From an uncultured Nioella sp. (lineage in GTDB: Bacteria; Pseudomonadota; Alphaproteobacteria; Rhodobacterales; Rhodobacteraceae): DNA of 64,000 nucleotides. The stretch is from contig CANMJH010000002.1 of NCBI GenBank assembly GCA_947498125.1, positions 124,001-188,000 of the forward strand. The letters run 5' to 3'. Under the pieces are notes generated by a model, which was not told the DNA's origin, searched no databases, and saw nothing but the letters and a program-made list of their open reading frames with translations. The position numbers and the translations under genes are program-made. Shown here piece by piece: positions 1 to 9,400 of the stretch (its first letter is position 1; every line of letters starts with the position of its first letter).

Positions 1-473
1 TCCCGGACCAGATGGTTCTGACGCTGTGCTGTCATGTGGCGATCTTTGACCACAGGCGGCATATCTTCGATCTCACGCCCTTCGGCCTGCCATTTCACAA
101 AGCCGCCATCCAATACGGCAATATCTGTTTTGCCCATGAGGCGGAACAACCACCAAACCCGCGCCGCCGAAAAAAGCCCGGCCCCGTCATAGACAACAAC
201 CTGATGACCGTCGCCAACGCCCATCGTGCGCAAGCGGCTCATGAATTTTTCAACTGGCGGGGCCATATGCGCCAAGCTGCTGACCCCGTCTGAGATATCG
301 TCAATGTCAAAGAACCGAGCACCGGGAATGTGGCCATCTTCATATTCCGCACGCGCATCGCGACCGGACGCTGGCAGATACCAAGAGGCATCAATCACAC
401 GCAGGTCAGGGTCATTCAAATGCGCAGCAAGCCAATCCGTACTGACAAGTGTTTTGGGATCATCTGTCGACAT
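1..473 (-). CDS. sseA: 3-mercaptopyruvate sulfurtransferase, 3' part missing
   Basis: This is the N-terminal part of a rhodanese-family sulfurtransferase that runs off the left edge of the window. The ATG is at 473 and about 157 codons are present. The visible domain has the usual first-rhodanese features: VSTDWLAAHL at the start, the VIDASWYLP segment, a DGHIPGARFFDID loop and VVVYDGAG before the WWLFRLMG helix. Two-domain proteins of this type (about 280 residues) transfer sulfur from 3-mercaptopyruvate to thiol acceptors or cyanide. The catalytic cysteine lies in the second domain, which is outside the window, so SseA is preferred over thiosulfate sulfurtransferase by similarity of the first domain only. 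It lies 34 bases upstream of smpB on the same strand in reverse order and is probably its own unit. Confidence 0.8.
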   Translation of the reverse strand, partial: MSTDDPKTLVSTDWLAAHLNDPDLRVIDASWYLPASGRDARAEYEDGHIPGARFFDIDDISDGVSSLAHMAPPVEKFMSRLRTMGVGDGHQVVVYDGAGLFSAARVWWLFRLMGKTDIAVLDGGFVKWQAEGREIEDMPPVVKDRHMTAQRQNHLVR

Positions 474-506
474 TCGTTCTCTCCATCTCGCGCAGCACCC
501 TACGCC

Positions 507-986
507 TTAATCCCTGTGCCGCAACAGCCGGGATTTTTGGCGCTGCCAATCGCGCTTAGCTTCGGTTGCGCGTTTATCTTGCGTCTTTTTACCCTTGGCG
601 ATGCCGACTTTCATTTTCACCAGCCCCTTATGGTTGAAATACATCACCAAAGGGACCACCGTCATGCCTTGTCGCTGCGTAGCATTCCACAGTTTTGACA
701 ATTCTTTCTTAGAGACCAGCAATTTGCGACGGCGCTTTTCTTCATGCTTAAAGGTCTTCGCTTGTAGGTAGGGCGCGATATATGAATTGACCAGCCAAAG
801 CTCGCCTTCTTCGACCGCTGCATAACTTTCAGCGATGTTCGCTCCGCCCTGCCGCAAGCTTTTGACTTCAGACCCCGTCAAAATGATCCCGCATTCAAGA
901 TCATCCTCGATTGCATAATCATAACGAGCCCGCCGGTTTTCGGCGATGACCTTATAATTGGGATCTGATTTCGTTTGCTGTGCCAT
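507..986 (-). CDS. smpB: SsrA-binding protein SmpB
   Basis: SmpB binds tmRNA (ssrA) and brings it to stalled ribosomes for trans-translation. The protein has 159 residues, the usual length. Family landmarks are clear: [20 protein letters not shown] near the start, [16 protein letters not shown] in the OB core, then a very basic C-terminal tail ([20 protein letters not shown]) that inserts into the decoding centre. A longer in-frame start exists at 1007, but the ATG at 986 begins the conserved MAQQ-type N-terminus. The gene lies just downstream of dapA on the same strand (106-base gap); dapA next to smpB is a common order in alphaproteobacteria. The tmRNA gene itself was not seen in the window. 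Confidence 0.96.
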   Translation of the reverse strand: MAQQTKSDPNYKVIAENRRARYDYAIEDDLECGIILTGSEVKSLRQGGANIAESYAAVEEGELWLVNSYIAPYLQAKTFKHEEKRRRKLLVSKKELSKLWNATQRQGMTVVPLVMYFNHKGLVKMKVGIAKGKKTQDKRATEAKRDWQRQKSRLLRHRD

Positions 987-1092
987 GGTTCGCCGATATA
1001 GGCACAAGAACGCCGCCGCGCCACCCCCTGCCCGGCCAGATTTACTGGATAGAGCGGGTGAATGGAGGCGCGAGCGGCTTTTTCGACTTGGC

Positions 1093-1971
1093 TTAGTTCA
1101 GCAACCCGGCATACACCATCGCACCGCGGATCGCGTCTTTGGTGCCGTCGCTTAGCCCCACAAGCGGCAACCGCACGTCTTCGCTGCACCGGCCCAGCAA
1201 GTTGAGTGCGTATTTCGCACCCACAAGACCGGGCTCAAGGAAGATCGCGGTGTGCAACGGCATCAAGCGATCCTGAAGCTGAAGCGCTTTGGCATAATCG
1301 CCTTCCAGCGTTGCGGCTTGGAACTCGGCACACAGGCGCGGCGCGACATTGGCAGTCACAGAAATACAGCCGACACCGCCATGGGCGTTAAACCCAAGGG
1401 CCGAACCATCCTCGCCCGAAAGCTGGATGAAGTCTGTGCCACATGTCTGACGTTGCAGCGTTACGCGGGTGATGTCGCCGGTCGCATCTTTGACGCCGAC
1501 GATTGACGGCAATTTCGCCAATTCGCCCATGGTCTCGGGTGTCATATCCACAACCGAACGGGCCGGAATGTTATAAATTACGATCGGCAGATCGCAGGCC
1601 GCAGCCGCCGCTTTGTAATGGGCCAGCAGCCCGTCCTGCGTCGGACGATTGTAATAGGGCGTCACGACCAGACCCGCCGAAGCGCCAACCGCTTTGGCAT
1701 GTTCCATAAACCGGATCGTCTCGACCGTGTTATTGGAACCCGCGCCCGCGATGACCGGCACGCGGCCAGCCGCAGCTTCGACCACCGCTTCGATCACATC
1801 TTCATGTTCTTCATGGGTCAGGGTCGGGCTTTCGCCAGTTGTCCCAACGGGCACCAATCCGGTGCTGCCCTCTTCGATCTGCCACTCAACCAGCTTCTTG
1901 AGCGTGTCAAAATCCACTGCGCCGTTTTCAAACGGCGTGACTAGTGCGGGCATAGAGCCTTTGAACATCAC
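1093..1971 (-). CDS. dapA: 4-hydroxy-tetrahydrodipicolinate synthase
   Basis: DapA condenses pyruvate with aspartate semialdehyde, the first step of the lysine and diaminopimelate branch, in the cytosol. The 292-residue length is normal. The TIM barrel shows [14 protein letters not shown] (substrate-binding Thr-Thr pair), [20 protein letters not shown] with the catalytic tyrosine, and VGVKDATGD with the Schiff-base lysine. It is followed by smpB and precedes, in the opposite direction, a lytic transglycosylase, so peptidoglycan precursor supply and cell-wall turnover genes are divergent neighbours separated by about 140 bases. No regulatory element such as a lysine riboswitch was visible in that gap. 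Confidence 0.96.
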   Translation of the reverse strand: MMFKGSMPALVTPFENGAVDFDTLKKLVEWQIEEGSTGLVPVGTTGESPTLTHEEHEDVIEAVVEAAAGRVPVIAGAGSNNTVETIRFMEHAKAVGASAGLVVTPYYNRPTQDGLLAHYKAAAAACDLPIVIYNIPARSVVDMTPETMGELAKLPSIVGVKDATGDITRVTLQRQTCGTDFIQLSGEDGSALGFNAHGGVGCISVTANVAPRLCAEFQAATLEGDYAKALQLQDRLMPLHTAIFLEPGLVGAKYALNLLGRCSEDVRLPLVGLSDGTKDAIRGAMVYAGLLN

Positions 1972-2113
1972 ACGCTTCCTTTCGCATTTGGTTAAGCCGG
2001 GATCGGCAAGTTTTCGCGGCTTTGATGGGCCGCGTGCCGCCTATTGCCAAGTTCGTGAGTTGCAAGCAAGGGCTGAGGGTCTATCCTTTACAAATAGATT
2101 TTAGGATGTGGAT

Positions 2114-4051
2114 ATGCGGACGCTTGTTTTTTCATTGATGTTTTGCCTTCTTCCGGCGCTTGCTTCGGCCAGCCCCGAGGCGCTTTCGCGTGCAATTGCG
2201 GCATTGGGGGAACGGGATTATTCAGCCGCAGCCGCCGCACAAGCGCAGGTTTCAGATCCGGCCGCCGCTGCCGTCGTGACGTGGATACGGCTTAGGCAGG
2301 GTCAGGGGGAAATGTCTGAATATACGCAGTTTTTAGTCAATTACCCCGATTGGCCCGGCCTGCCCTATCTGATCCGCCAAGGCGAGCAGAACATTCCCGA
2401 AACGGCCTCAGCAAACAGCGTTATTGCCTATTTCGAAAGCCAACTACCACAAACCGGCACCGGATCGCTTCGCCTTGCCGCTGCACTCTGGGCCGTTGAT
2501 CGGCGCGATGATGCGATGGCCGAGGCGCGCCGCGCTTGGACATCTTTACCAATCACCGAGGCCGAGCATGCGCAATTCATGATCGATTGGCCGCGCACAT
2601 TGAGGACCCATCACGAAGCGCGACTCGATTTTCTATTGTGGGAGAACGAGGCGACTCAAGCCCGCCGCATGTATCCGCATGTCAGCGATGGGTGGGAAGC
2701 TTTGGCCGAAGCGCGCCTGCTGCTGCGTGCCCGCCGCCCCGGTGTTGATGACGCAATTTCCGCTGTCCCGGCCAATTTGCGCAACCATCCCGGCCTCAAT
2801 TATGAGCGCTTCGTTTGGCGGATGCGTGAGGGGCTCAGCGATTCTGGTCGCGCTTTGATGCTTGAAACGTCAACCTCAGCCGCCGCGCTTGGCAACCCAT
2901 CCGCATGGGCGAACCGCCGCGCAGACATCACCCGCGCCATGATCCGCGATGGTGCGCTGAGCGTCGCCTATGAGGTCGCGGCAAACCATTTCATCGATCC
3001 CGAAGACGACTATATCGACTATGCCGACATGGAATGGCTTGCAGGGTATGCCGCCTTCCGTCTGGGCCGGTACGATACGGCAATTGAGCATTTCACAAAT
3101 TTCCGTTCGGTCGTCTTTTCGCCGATCTCTGTCGGGCGTGCGGGCTATTGGCTGGGCCGCGCCAATGCAGCGGCGGGCAATGCCGAGGCTGCCGCGCAAG
3201 GGTATGCGCTTGGGGCGCAATATCAATCCAGTTTCTACGGACAACTTGCGGCTGAAGCGGGCGGATTGCCCACGGACCCTGCCTTTTTGGGGCAAGAGGA
3301 TTTCGGCAATTGGCGCGAGGGGTCATTCGTATCCAGCAGCGTCTTTCGCGCCGCCGCCCATCTTTATGAGGCCGGCGAAGTCAATCTGGCCGAACGATTT
3401 TGGACCCACCAAACCGAGACACTATCGCGCCGTGAGGCCGGACAGCTGGCAGATATGGCGCTGGAAATTGGCGACCCGCATCTTGCCCTTCGCATTGCAA
3501 AACGGGCCGCGCAAAATGGCTATGAGCTTATGCGCGCCTATTACCCGATCTATCCGGGTCTGACTGAGGCTGACTTGCCGGTTTCGGCCCGTCTGACGCT
3601 TTCTATTGCGCGGCGCGAGTCTGAGTTCGACCCAAGCGTAATCAGCCACGCAGGCGCAATTGGCCTGATGCAGGTCATGCCCCGCACCGGCCGCGATATG
3701 GCCGCGCGGCTGGATATCTCGTTTAGTGAAACGCGCATGCGGAACGACCCGGCGTATAACGCCGTGCTGGGCGCAGGCTATCTGGATTATCTGATCGAAG
3801 AGTTCGGCGCCAACCCGGTTCTGATTTCAGCCGGGTACAATGCCGGTCCCAGCCGTGCCATTCGATGGTCGGGCGAGCGCGGAAACCCATTTGATAGCGA
3901 TGTGAACATCATCGACTGGATCGAGGCGATCCCCTTTGATGAGACCCGCAACTACGTCATGCGGGTCACGGAAAGCATGCGGATTTACGACGCTATGCTG
4001 AACAATCGGATGCCGACGCAAAGCCTGACGAGCCTTCTCAGGCAGCGTTAG
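2114..4051 (+). CDS. Soluble lytic murein transglycosylase
   Basis: This is a periplasmic Slt70-like enzyme that cleaves the glycan strands of peptidoglycan to 1,6-anhydromuropeptides. A cleaved signal peptide (SLMFCLLPALASAS) opens the protein. A long helical, TPR-like superhelical region fills roughly residues 25-470, and the C-terminal SLT domain contains SIARRESEFDP with the catalytic glutamate near residue 501, then GAIGLMQVMPRTG and AGYNAGPSRAIRW. The total of about 645 residues matches the Slt70 class. A GTG at 2108 is in frame, but AGGA at 2103-2106 fits the ATG at 2114 much better. The last codons overlap the convergent DMT transporter gene by 14 bases. Confidence 0.93.
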   Translation: MRTLVFSLMFCLLPALASASPEALSRAIAALGERDYSAAAAAQAQVSDPAAAAVVTWIRLRQGQGEMSEYTQFLVNYPDWPGLPYLIRQGEQNIPETASANSVIAYFESQLPQTGTGSLRLAAALWAVDRRDDAMAEARRAWTSLPITEAEHAQFMIDWPRTLRTHHEARLDFLLWENEATQARRMYPHVSDGWEALAEARLLLRARRPGVDDAISAVPANLRNHPGLNYERFVWRMREGLSDSGRALMLETSTSAAALGNPSAWANRRADITRAMIRDGALSVAYEVAANHFIDPEDDYIDYADMEWLAGYAAFRLGRYDTAIEHFTNFRSVVFSPISVGRAGYWLGRANAAAGNAEAAAQGYALGAQYQSSFYGQLAAEAGGLPTDPAFLGQEDFGNWREGSFVSSSVFRAAAHLYEAGEVNLAERFWTHQTETLSRREAGQLADMALEIGDPHLALRIAKRAAQNGYELMRAYYPIYPGLTEADLPVSARLTLSIARRESEFDPSVISHAGAIGLMQVMPRTGRDMAARLDISFSETRMRNDPAYNAVLGAGYLDYLIEEFGANPVLISAGYNAGPSRAIRWSGERGNPFDSDVNIIDWIEAIPFDETRNYVMRVTESMRIYDAMLNNRMPTQSLTSLLRQR

Positions 4052-4904
4052 CGCGGGCCCTTATGGCGGTGAAAATTCCGGCGGCGACAACGATTGCGCC
4101 GCCTATGATCACCGGCATTTCGACGACGTCGCTAAAGACCGCCACACCGATAAGTGCCGCAAAAACCAACTGCGTAAAGGCAAAAGGCTGTACTGAATTT
4201 GCTTCTGCGACTTCATATGTTTTGATCAGCAGGTAATGCCCCAAGGCGCCCGTGACGCAAAGCAGGCTCATCCATGCCCAATCGGGTCCGTTCATCGGCT
4301 CCCAATGCCAGACGCCGACGGCAGTCGCGACAACTGCGCCCGCGATCCCTGTCCAGAAAAAACTGGTCATCGCGCTGTCGCGACGGGCGGCATATCGCGT
4401 CAATAGACCGTAAAGCGCGAACATCAGCGCGGCGGCTACGGCCGTCAGAGATGCCGCGGTAAAGACACCCGTTCCGGGACGCAAAATAATCAGGACGCCG
4501 ATAAACCCAACAATAATGGCCCCCCACCGCCGCCAACCAACAGTCTCGCCAAGAACGGGTCCAGAAAGCGCGGCAATCATCAGGGGGTAACTGGCAAAAA
4601 TCGCATGCGCCTCAACCAGCCCCAAAAGGACAAAGGCCATGATGTTCACAAGAACTTCGACCACCAAAAGCACACCGCGAAAGATCTGCAAAATGGGCTG
4701 GGTGGTGCCAAGGGCCTTTCTCAATCCGCCGGGCTGGCGCGCAACCAGAGCAATGACGAAAAGCGCGAAAAACCAATAGCGGATCATCACGACCATATAG
4801 ACGTTATAAGTGCCCGCCAGATGACGCGAAATGCCATCCTGACAGGCAAAAACGAAAGTGGCCGAGATCATCAGAATAATCCCAAGGCGGGGCGTTCCAA
4901 TCAT
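4038..4904 (-). CDS. DMT-superfamily permease (EamA family)
   Basis: This is an inner-membrane protein of 288 residues with about ten hydrophobic segments arranged as two EamA repeats, as usual for drug/metabolite transporters. Visible markers are FACQDGISRHLAG in the first helix, ALLMVPVYM-like hydrophobic runs, and GVAVFSDVVEMPVIIGGAIVVAAG near the end. The substrate cannot be inferred from sequence. Its start overlaps the stop of mnmD by four bases, so it is very probably co-translated with mnmD. The functional link is unclear, and in this group such permeases are often passengers in housekeeping operons. The 3' end overlaps the convergent transglycosylase gene. Confidence 0.85.
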   Translation of the reverse strand: MIGTPRLGIILMISATFVFACQDGISRHLAGTYNVYMVVMIRYWFFALFVIALVARQPGGLRKALGTTQPILQIFRGVLLVVEVLVNIMAFVLLGLVEAHAIFASYPLMIAALSGPVLGETVGWRRWGAIIVGFIGVLIILRPGTGVFTAASLTAVAAALMFALYGLLTRYAARRDSAMTSFFWTGIAGAVVATAVGVWHWEPMNGPDWAWMSLLCVTGALGHYLLIKTYEVAEANSVQPFAFTQLVFAALIGVAVFSDVVEMPVIIGGAIVVAAGIFTAIRARANAA

Positions 4905-5569
4905 AATGAGAGCTTTCCGACGGTCATATGACGTTTGCGGCCAAAGCCGGGAATGCGCGAGACGTCGAAACCGGCCTCGTCAAGAGCGCGGCGAATGGCC
5001 CCTGCGGCTGTGTAAGTCGCGAACGTGCCGCCCGGCGCGGTATGTGCCGTGACAGCTTGCAGTAGCGAAGGCTCCCACAATTCGGGGTTCTTGGCTGGGG
5101 CGAAGCCATCCAAAAACCAAGCATCTGCAAGGCCGCGCCAGTTCGGGACTGTGTCCCGGGCATCGCCAACGATCAGATGCATCTCAAGGTCATCGCGGAT
5201 CAAGGGGGTGCTCGGGTCGGCCAAAAGCGCCGCGATGTCGGGTGCCAATTCAGCAGCTTCGGGGAAATCCCCTAATGCGCGAAGGGCATCCTCGGGGTCC
5301 ATCGGAAAGGCTTCAAAACTCGTGAATTTCAGAGGGCCCGCCTGCCCTGCCTCACGCCAGCACAGCCAGCTGGCCACAAGGTTCAGACCTGTCCCAAACC
5401 CAAGCTCGGCAATGTGAAACCCTGCGCTGAACCGCGCGGGCAGGTCATTGCCCGCCAAAAACACATGGCGCGTTTCGGCAAGCCCGTTATCCAGCGAGTA
5501 ATAGGGGTCATCAAACCGGCTTGAAACCGGGATGTCCCCCCTCCACTGCGTTTTGTCTGACTGGTTCAT
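4901..5569 (-). CDS. mnmD: tRNA 5-methylaminomethyl-2-thiouridine methyltransferase MnmD
   Basis: This is the stand-alone methyltransferase domain of MnmC. It makes the last methyl transfer in forming mnm5s2U at wobble position 34 of tRNAs for Lys, Glu and Gln. The SAM-binding motif is AELGFGTGLNLVASW. The diagnostic MnmC signature LDGFAPAKNPELW is present near the end, followed by the Rossmann-like end segment with GTFATYTAAGAIRRAL. Of several in-frame starts, the ATG at 5569 (MNQSDKTQW) gives the usual ~222-residue length; an ATG two codons earlier and one at 5620 are possible. The oxidase half of MnmC starts divergently at 5623, so the two halves of one E. coli enzyme are neighbours but separate proteins. 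Confidence 0.9.
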   Translation of the reverse strand: MNQSDKTQWRGDIPVSSRFDDPYYSLDNGLAETRHVFLAGNDLPARFSAGFHIAELGFGTGLNLVASWLCWREAGQAGPLKFTSFEAFPMDPEDALRALGDFPEAAELAPDIAALLADPSTPLIRDDLEMHLIVGDARDTVPNWRGLADAWFLDGFAPAKNPELWEPSLLQAVTAHTAPGGTFATYTAAGAIRRALDEAGFDVSRIPGFGRKRHMTVGKLSL

Positions 5570-5622
5570 GTCCATGACTTTCCCTATGAAGGGGCAAATG
5601 GGTTTCGGCAAGCGGTGCATGC

Positions 5623-6657
5623 ATGGTTGATGTCACAATTCGAGGGGCCGGGATTTTCGGCCTTGCGGTCGCTTGGTCTTGCCAAAAGCGGGGCGCATCG
5701 GTGCGTGTTGTCGACCCGGGCGGCGTTGGGGCGGGGGCCTCAGGCGGTTTGGTCGGAGCATTGGCCCCGCATACGCCCGAGCGTTGGAACGACAAGAAAG
5801 AGCTTCAATTTCAAAGCCTTGATATGGCCGAGGCGCTTTGGGACGAGGTTGCGCGCATTGGCGGACGTGATCCCGGATATGCGCGCACGGGGCGCATTCA
5901 GCCTGTCGGCGTGTTGGAGCTGGCCAGCGAGCGCGCCCGCAATGCCGAGGCGCTTTGGAAAGGCAAATACAGCTGGGATATCAAGCCGGTAGAGGAATTT
6001 CTGCCCTTTGTGCCGATCACAACCTCGGGCCTTGTAATCCACGACACCCTGACCGCACGGGCGCATCCGAGGCAGGCCACGGCGGCGCTGGCGGCGGCGC
6101 TGGAAAAACAGGGCGTCCCGATCGTGGCCGAGGCGCGCGATGCTGGCAAAATCGTTTACGCAACGGGCGCGGACGGTCTGGCCGAATTGTCCAAAGCTTT
6201 GGGCAAACCCGTTGGCGCGCCCATCAAAGGACAAGCCGCGCTGATTGACTATGACGCCCGTCATGCGCCGCAGATATTCGTCGATAACTTGCATGTCATT
6301 CCGCATGGCGACGGAACGACGGCCATCGGCTCGACCACGGAACGTGAATTTAAAAACCCCACTGATTGGGATAGCGGGCTTGATGATATCCTTGGCCGGA
6401 TCGTTCGATTGGTGCCTGAGCTTCGGCATAAAACTGTGCTGGAGCGATGGGCCGGATTGCGGCCCCGGGCGCGGTCTCGTGCCCCGATGCTGGGCGCATA
6501 CCCCGGCCGGGACGGGCATTTTATCGCCAATGGCGGCTTTAAGATCGGCTTTGGGATGGCGCCCATCGTCGGCGAGATCATAGCCGACCTCATCCTTGAG
6601 GTTGAAGATCGCATTCCCGAAACGTTCCGGGTTGAGGCGTCGATCCCAAAAGGATGA
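5623..6657 (+). CDS. mnmC: FAD-dependent cmnm5U34 oxidase, C-terminal MnmC-type
   Basis: The protein is a 344-residue D-amino-acid-oxidase-fold flavoprotein with an N-terminal dinucleotide motif (GAGIFGLAVAWSCQKRGASV) and a family-specific GASGGLVGALAPHTPERW segment. The MnmC oxidase domain removes the carboxymethyl group of cmnm5s2U34 so that MnmD can methylate the amine. Assignment rests on the flavin fold plus its divergent position 53 bases from mnmD; a generic amino-acid oxidase cannot be excluded from sequence alone. There is no room between the two genes for more than a compact shared promoter. Near the C-terminus, NGGFKIGFGMAPIVGE is the usual FAD-contact region of this fold. Confidence 0.8.
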   Translation: MVDVTIRGAGIFGLAVAWSCQKRGASVRVVDPGGVGAGASGGLVGALAPHTPERWNDKKELQFQSLDMAEALWDEVARIGGRDPGYARTGRIQPVGVLELASERARNAEALWKGKYSWDIKPVEEFLPFVPITTSGLVIHDTLTARAHPRQATAALAAALEKQGVPIVAEARDAGKIVYATGADGLAELSKALGKPVGAPIKGQAALIDYDARHAPQIFVDNLHVIPHGDGTTAIGSTTEREFKNPTDWDSGLDDILGRIVRLVPELRHKTVLERWAGLRPRARSRAPMLGAYPGRDGHFIANGGFKIGFGMAPIVGEIIADLILEVEDRIPETFRVEASIPKG

Positions 6658-6674
6658 GAGCGTGCAGAACTGAC

Positions 6675-6702
6675 AGGCCCGCCAATTAATTTTGGCGCGC
6701 CT
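6675..6702. terminator. Possible bidirectional hairpin between convergent genes
   Basis: An inverted repeat of the form AGGC-CCGCCAA ... TTGGCG-GCCT lies between the stop of mnmC and the stop of the FMN reductase gene. It is well paired but has no clear U tract on either strand, so termination is only a guess from its position between convergent genes. Confidence 0.35.
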
Positions 6703-6726
6703 GCCCGCGGAAATAATGAAAAGGCA

Positions 6727-7272
6727 TCAGTCGGCCAGCCCGGCCTCAGCCTTCAGCGCTGTCATCAGCTCGGTCAAACCAGCCTCATAGCGCTCGTTTG
6801 TCAGGCGACCATTTTCGTCAAATTGCTTGGCGGCGGCCCCGACAAGGATCTCTGGCCCAACCAGCAACCGAGGACGAAACGGATTCAGCGACAGGCGCAT
6901 GATCCATTGCGTGCGCTCACCGCCCGCGCGCCCGCCGGTCGCAGACATCAGGGCAACGGGTTTGTCCCGCCACGGCGCATCCTTGGTGCGGCTGACCCAA
7001 TCCAACGCATTTTTCAAAACGCCGGAAATGGATTTATTGTATTCCGGCCCTGAAATGACGACTGCATCCGCCGTCGCGATTTGATCGGCCAAAAGCTGTA
7101 CCTCGGGCGGCATGCCTTTGTCTTCAAGATCACCGTCATAAAGCGGCAGGCGAAGGTCGGCCAAAGTGAACTCAGCCGGATCGAAAATCCGTGCCGCTTC
7201 ATGCACCAGTTTGGTGTTCAGGGATGCAGCCCGAAGTGAGCCGGAAATACCAAGAAGTTTGCCGCCAGACAT
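6727..7272 (-). CDS. NADPH-dependent FMN reductase
   Basis: This is a flavodoxin-fold reductase of 181 residues in the NADPH-dependent FMN reductase family. Recognisable parts are GISGSLRAASLNTKLV (phosphate-binding loop for FMN), LPLYDGDLE, the SGPEYNKSISGVLKNALDWVSR block that defines the family, and MSATGGRAGGERTQW. Members reduce FMN, quinones or chromate with NAD(P)H in the cytosol; the true electron acceptor is unknown. A longer open frame upstream (to 7347) reads poorly and lacks family similarity, so the ATG at 7272 was chosen. It lies 89 bases downstream of the MscS gene's stop... in transcription order it is followed by the convergent mnmC oxidase. Confidence 0.88.
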   Translation of the reverse strand: MSGGKLLGISGSLRAASLNTKLVHEAARIFDPAEFTLADLRLPLYDGDLEDKGMPPEVQLLADQIATADAVVISGPEYNKSISGVLKNALDWVSRTKDAPWRDKPVALMSATGGRAGGERTQWIMRLSLNPFRPRLLVGPEILVGAAAKQFDENGRLTNERYEAGLTELMTALKAEAGLAD

Positions 7273-7361
7273 AGGCCCGATCCTTTTTGTTTGGTCCTTG
7301 CAACAGCTAGGGCGCGGCGCGGGGCTTGAAAAGGCCAAGCGGCGCACAAGCGATGTGCAGC

Positions 7362-8753
7362 TTAGTCGGTAAGTTGTGTTTCTTCCGGGTTCGCATCATC
7401 TGCCAACATACGGATTTCACGTTGTGGGAACGGGATAGAAATATCGTTTTCCTGAAACACATCCCAAAGCGCCAAAAAGACATTGCCGCGAATATTGGTC
7501 AGCCCGCCGGTTGGGTCCTTGATCCAAAAGCGCAGGATGTAGTCGACGCTGCTATCACCAAACCCAACGATATGGCAGACAGGCGCCTTGTGGCTTAGCA
7601 CGCGGTCCACAGATTTCGCCGCCTCAATCGCCAATGCGCGCACTTTGTGGGGGTCGTCGTCATAAGCAGTGCCAAAATGGATATCAAGCCGAACAAACTC
7701 GTTTGAATGAGACCAGTTGACGACTTGGTTTGTGATCAGATCTTCATTCGGGATCAGGTATTCCCGCCCGTCGCGGGTCACGACACTGGCATAGCGCGCA
7801 CCAAGCGTTTCGATCCACCCAAAGGTCGACCCAAGCGAGATCACATCGCCCGGCTTAATGGATTTATCAAGCAAGATGATAATGCCCGAGACCAGATTTG
7901 AGACGACCTTTTGCAGGCCGAAACCAAGGCCGACACCAATGGCCCCCGACAGGAATGCAAGGCCGGTCAGATCCACTCCGACAGCCTTGAGACCAATGTA
8001 TAATGCCGCACCGTAAAGTCCAACTTGCAGCCCTTTGACCACCAAAACCCGCATCGACGGAGAGATGTCCTGATTGCGTTGAATGCGGGTCGAGGTTGAC
8101 CGAGACACAAATCGCGCCATGGCCATAAGAGCAATAACGACAAGCAATCCCTGCAAGATCAGCAACAGCGATAACCGCGAATCCCCCAGTTCAATGGCGA
8201 TGCTATCCAGCCCCGCGCCAACCCGATCATCGATGTTGAGAATAACCAGCGAGGCATAAATCCAAGCGCCGTAGCGGGTGATCGACCGCAAGACCGGCGA
8301 ACGCATCAGCCGCGTGACAAAGGTAATCACCAATATCGCGGTCGCCAGTTGCGCGAAAATACCCAATAGGTACGAGCGACTGGGCCATGTCACTTCGCGC
8401 ATGATCAAAACGGCGGTCCAAATCAGGACGATAAAGAAGATCCCCCGTAACCGGCGGTGGACCACCACCAGAATGCGCATCCGCCAAGTTGGCCAGCCTT
8501 CTCGTGAGGCCATCCACTTCCGAATTCGGGGGCCGAAGATCGAGCGCAAAAGATGCGCGGTTGCGAAAAGGCCGATCGCAATACAGATCTGGTAGAAATT
8601 CCAGGGGCGCAAAAGGTTTTCGACAAGGTCCTGCGCTTCAACCAATAGTCGCGAGCCAAGATCAACCGCTTCATCTAATTGCAGGCCGATGGGCGCGTCT
8701 TCTAGCGGCGCGTCCGCGGCAATGACCTCGACCTCAGTCGTTTCTTCTTCCAT
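7362..8753 (-). CDS. MscS-type mechanosensitive channel
   Basis: This is an inner-membrane channel of 463 residues that opens on membrane tension to release solutes after hypo-osmotic shock. It is longer than E. coli MscS (286). An N-terminal extension with several hydrophobic segments precedes the pore region. The core is clear: GVDLTGLAFLSGAIGVGLGF is the glycine/alanine-rich pore helix, QKVVSNLVSGIIILLDKSIKPGD joins it to the beta domain, and IPNEDLITNQVVNWS is the conserved end of that domain. An acidic stretch (EEETTEVEVIAADAP) opens the protein. It appears to be a single-gene unit. A synthesis route for a compatible solute is also present in this window, which fits a need for such valves. 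Confidence 0.92.
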   Translation of the reverse strand: MEEETTEVEVIAADAPLEDAPIGLQLDEAVDLGSRLLVEAQDLVENLLRPWNFYQICIAIGLFATAHLLRSIFGPRIRKWMASREGWPTWRMRILVVVHRRLRGIFFIVLIWTAVLIMREVTWPSRSYLLGIFAQLATAILVITFVTRLMRSPVLRSITRYGAWIYASLVILNIDDRVGAGLDSIAIELGDSRLSLLLILQGLLVVIALMAMARFVSRSTSTRIQRNQDISPSMRVLVVKGLQVGLYGAALYIGLKAVGVDLTGLAFLSGAIGVGLGFGLQKVVSNLVSGIIILLDKSIKPGDVISLGSTFGWIETLGARYASVVTRDGREYLIPNEDLITNQVVNWSHSNEFVRLDIHFGTAYDDDPHKVRALAIEAAKSVDRVLSHKAPVCHIVGFGDSSVDYILRFWIKDPTGGLTNIRGNVFLALWDVFQENDISIPFPQREIRMLADDANPEETQLTD

Positions 8754-8861
8754 GATGCAGCCCTGATCGATTGACCCTCATAGTGCAGCTTTGCCGGTCA
8801 TGCCGCAACAGTAACGCCAAGGACTCAATCGATCATCTACCCCGAATGGGCGGCGGGCAAT

Positions 8862-9278
8862 TTACGGCCTCACGACAAAAACCGAAATTTTTGCATGGGC
8901 CGCCAGATGGCCCGCATGGGACGAAAAGACATATTCAATCAGGCCCGGCACATGTGAGGCCATCACAAGCAAATCATAATCGCCTGCCTCAATCTCATCT
9001 CGGATGCGCCGGTCTAATTCGGCGGCAGGGTCGTGGCTATAGCGCGATGCTGTGCTTAATTCGACGCCAAGCTCTTTGCCGGCCCGATAGGCGAAGTCAT
9101 TGAGGTCATTAATGAAATCATCAGCATTGCGCGCCGGGTGCTGGTACGCAAACCCAGCAACATTGAGCAGCGTGATCGACGCTCCGTCACCAATTGCGAC
9201 CATTGCCGCCGTTTTCAGGGCTTTCATTTGTTCGTCCTGATGATTCAGATCAACAGGCACCAATATCTTCGTGTACAT
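8862..9278 (-). CDS. Universal stress protein (UspA family)
   Basis: The protein is a single UspA domain of 138 residues, beginning MYTKILVPVDLN. GGAGGA six bases upstream supports the ATG at 9278 over in-frame starts further upstream. The C-terminal region reads DLLVMASHVPGLIEYVFSSHAGHL. It resembles the ATP-loop position of the family but lacks the canonical G-x2-G-x9-G(S/T) pattern, so it may belong to the subset that does not bind ATP. The role in stress survival is inferred from the family only. It is separated from the neighbouring MscS gene by about 100 bases and is probably monocistronic. Confidence 0.88.
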   Translation of the reverse strand: MYTKILVPVDLNHQDEQMKALKTAAMVAIGDGASITLLNVAGFAYQHPARNADDFINDLNDFAYRAGKELGVELSTASRYSHDPAAELDRRIRDEIEAGDYDLLVMASHVPGLIEYVFSSHAGHLAAHAKISVFVVRP

Positions 9279-9400
9279 TGCATCCTCCATTATTTCCTCA
9301 CAGCCCAATTGTGACAGCATTACGATTTCGCGCCATGACGCGGATCAAACCCGGCTTGAAAACTTGTGCTGCGTTGAAATCAGGAGTATTGGCTGCGGCC

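Noticed and set aside
5740-6519. 259-codon open frame antisense to the MnmC oxidase
   Set aside because: Composition is shadow-like and the sense frame has clear flavoprotein motifs.
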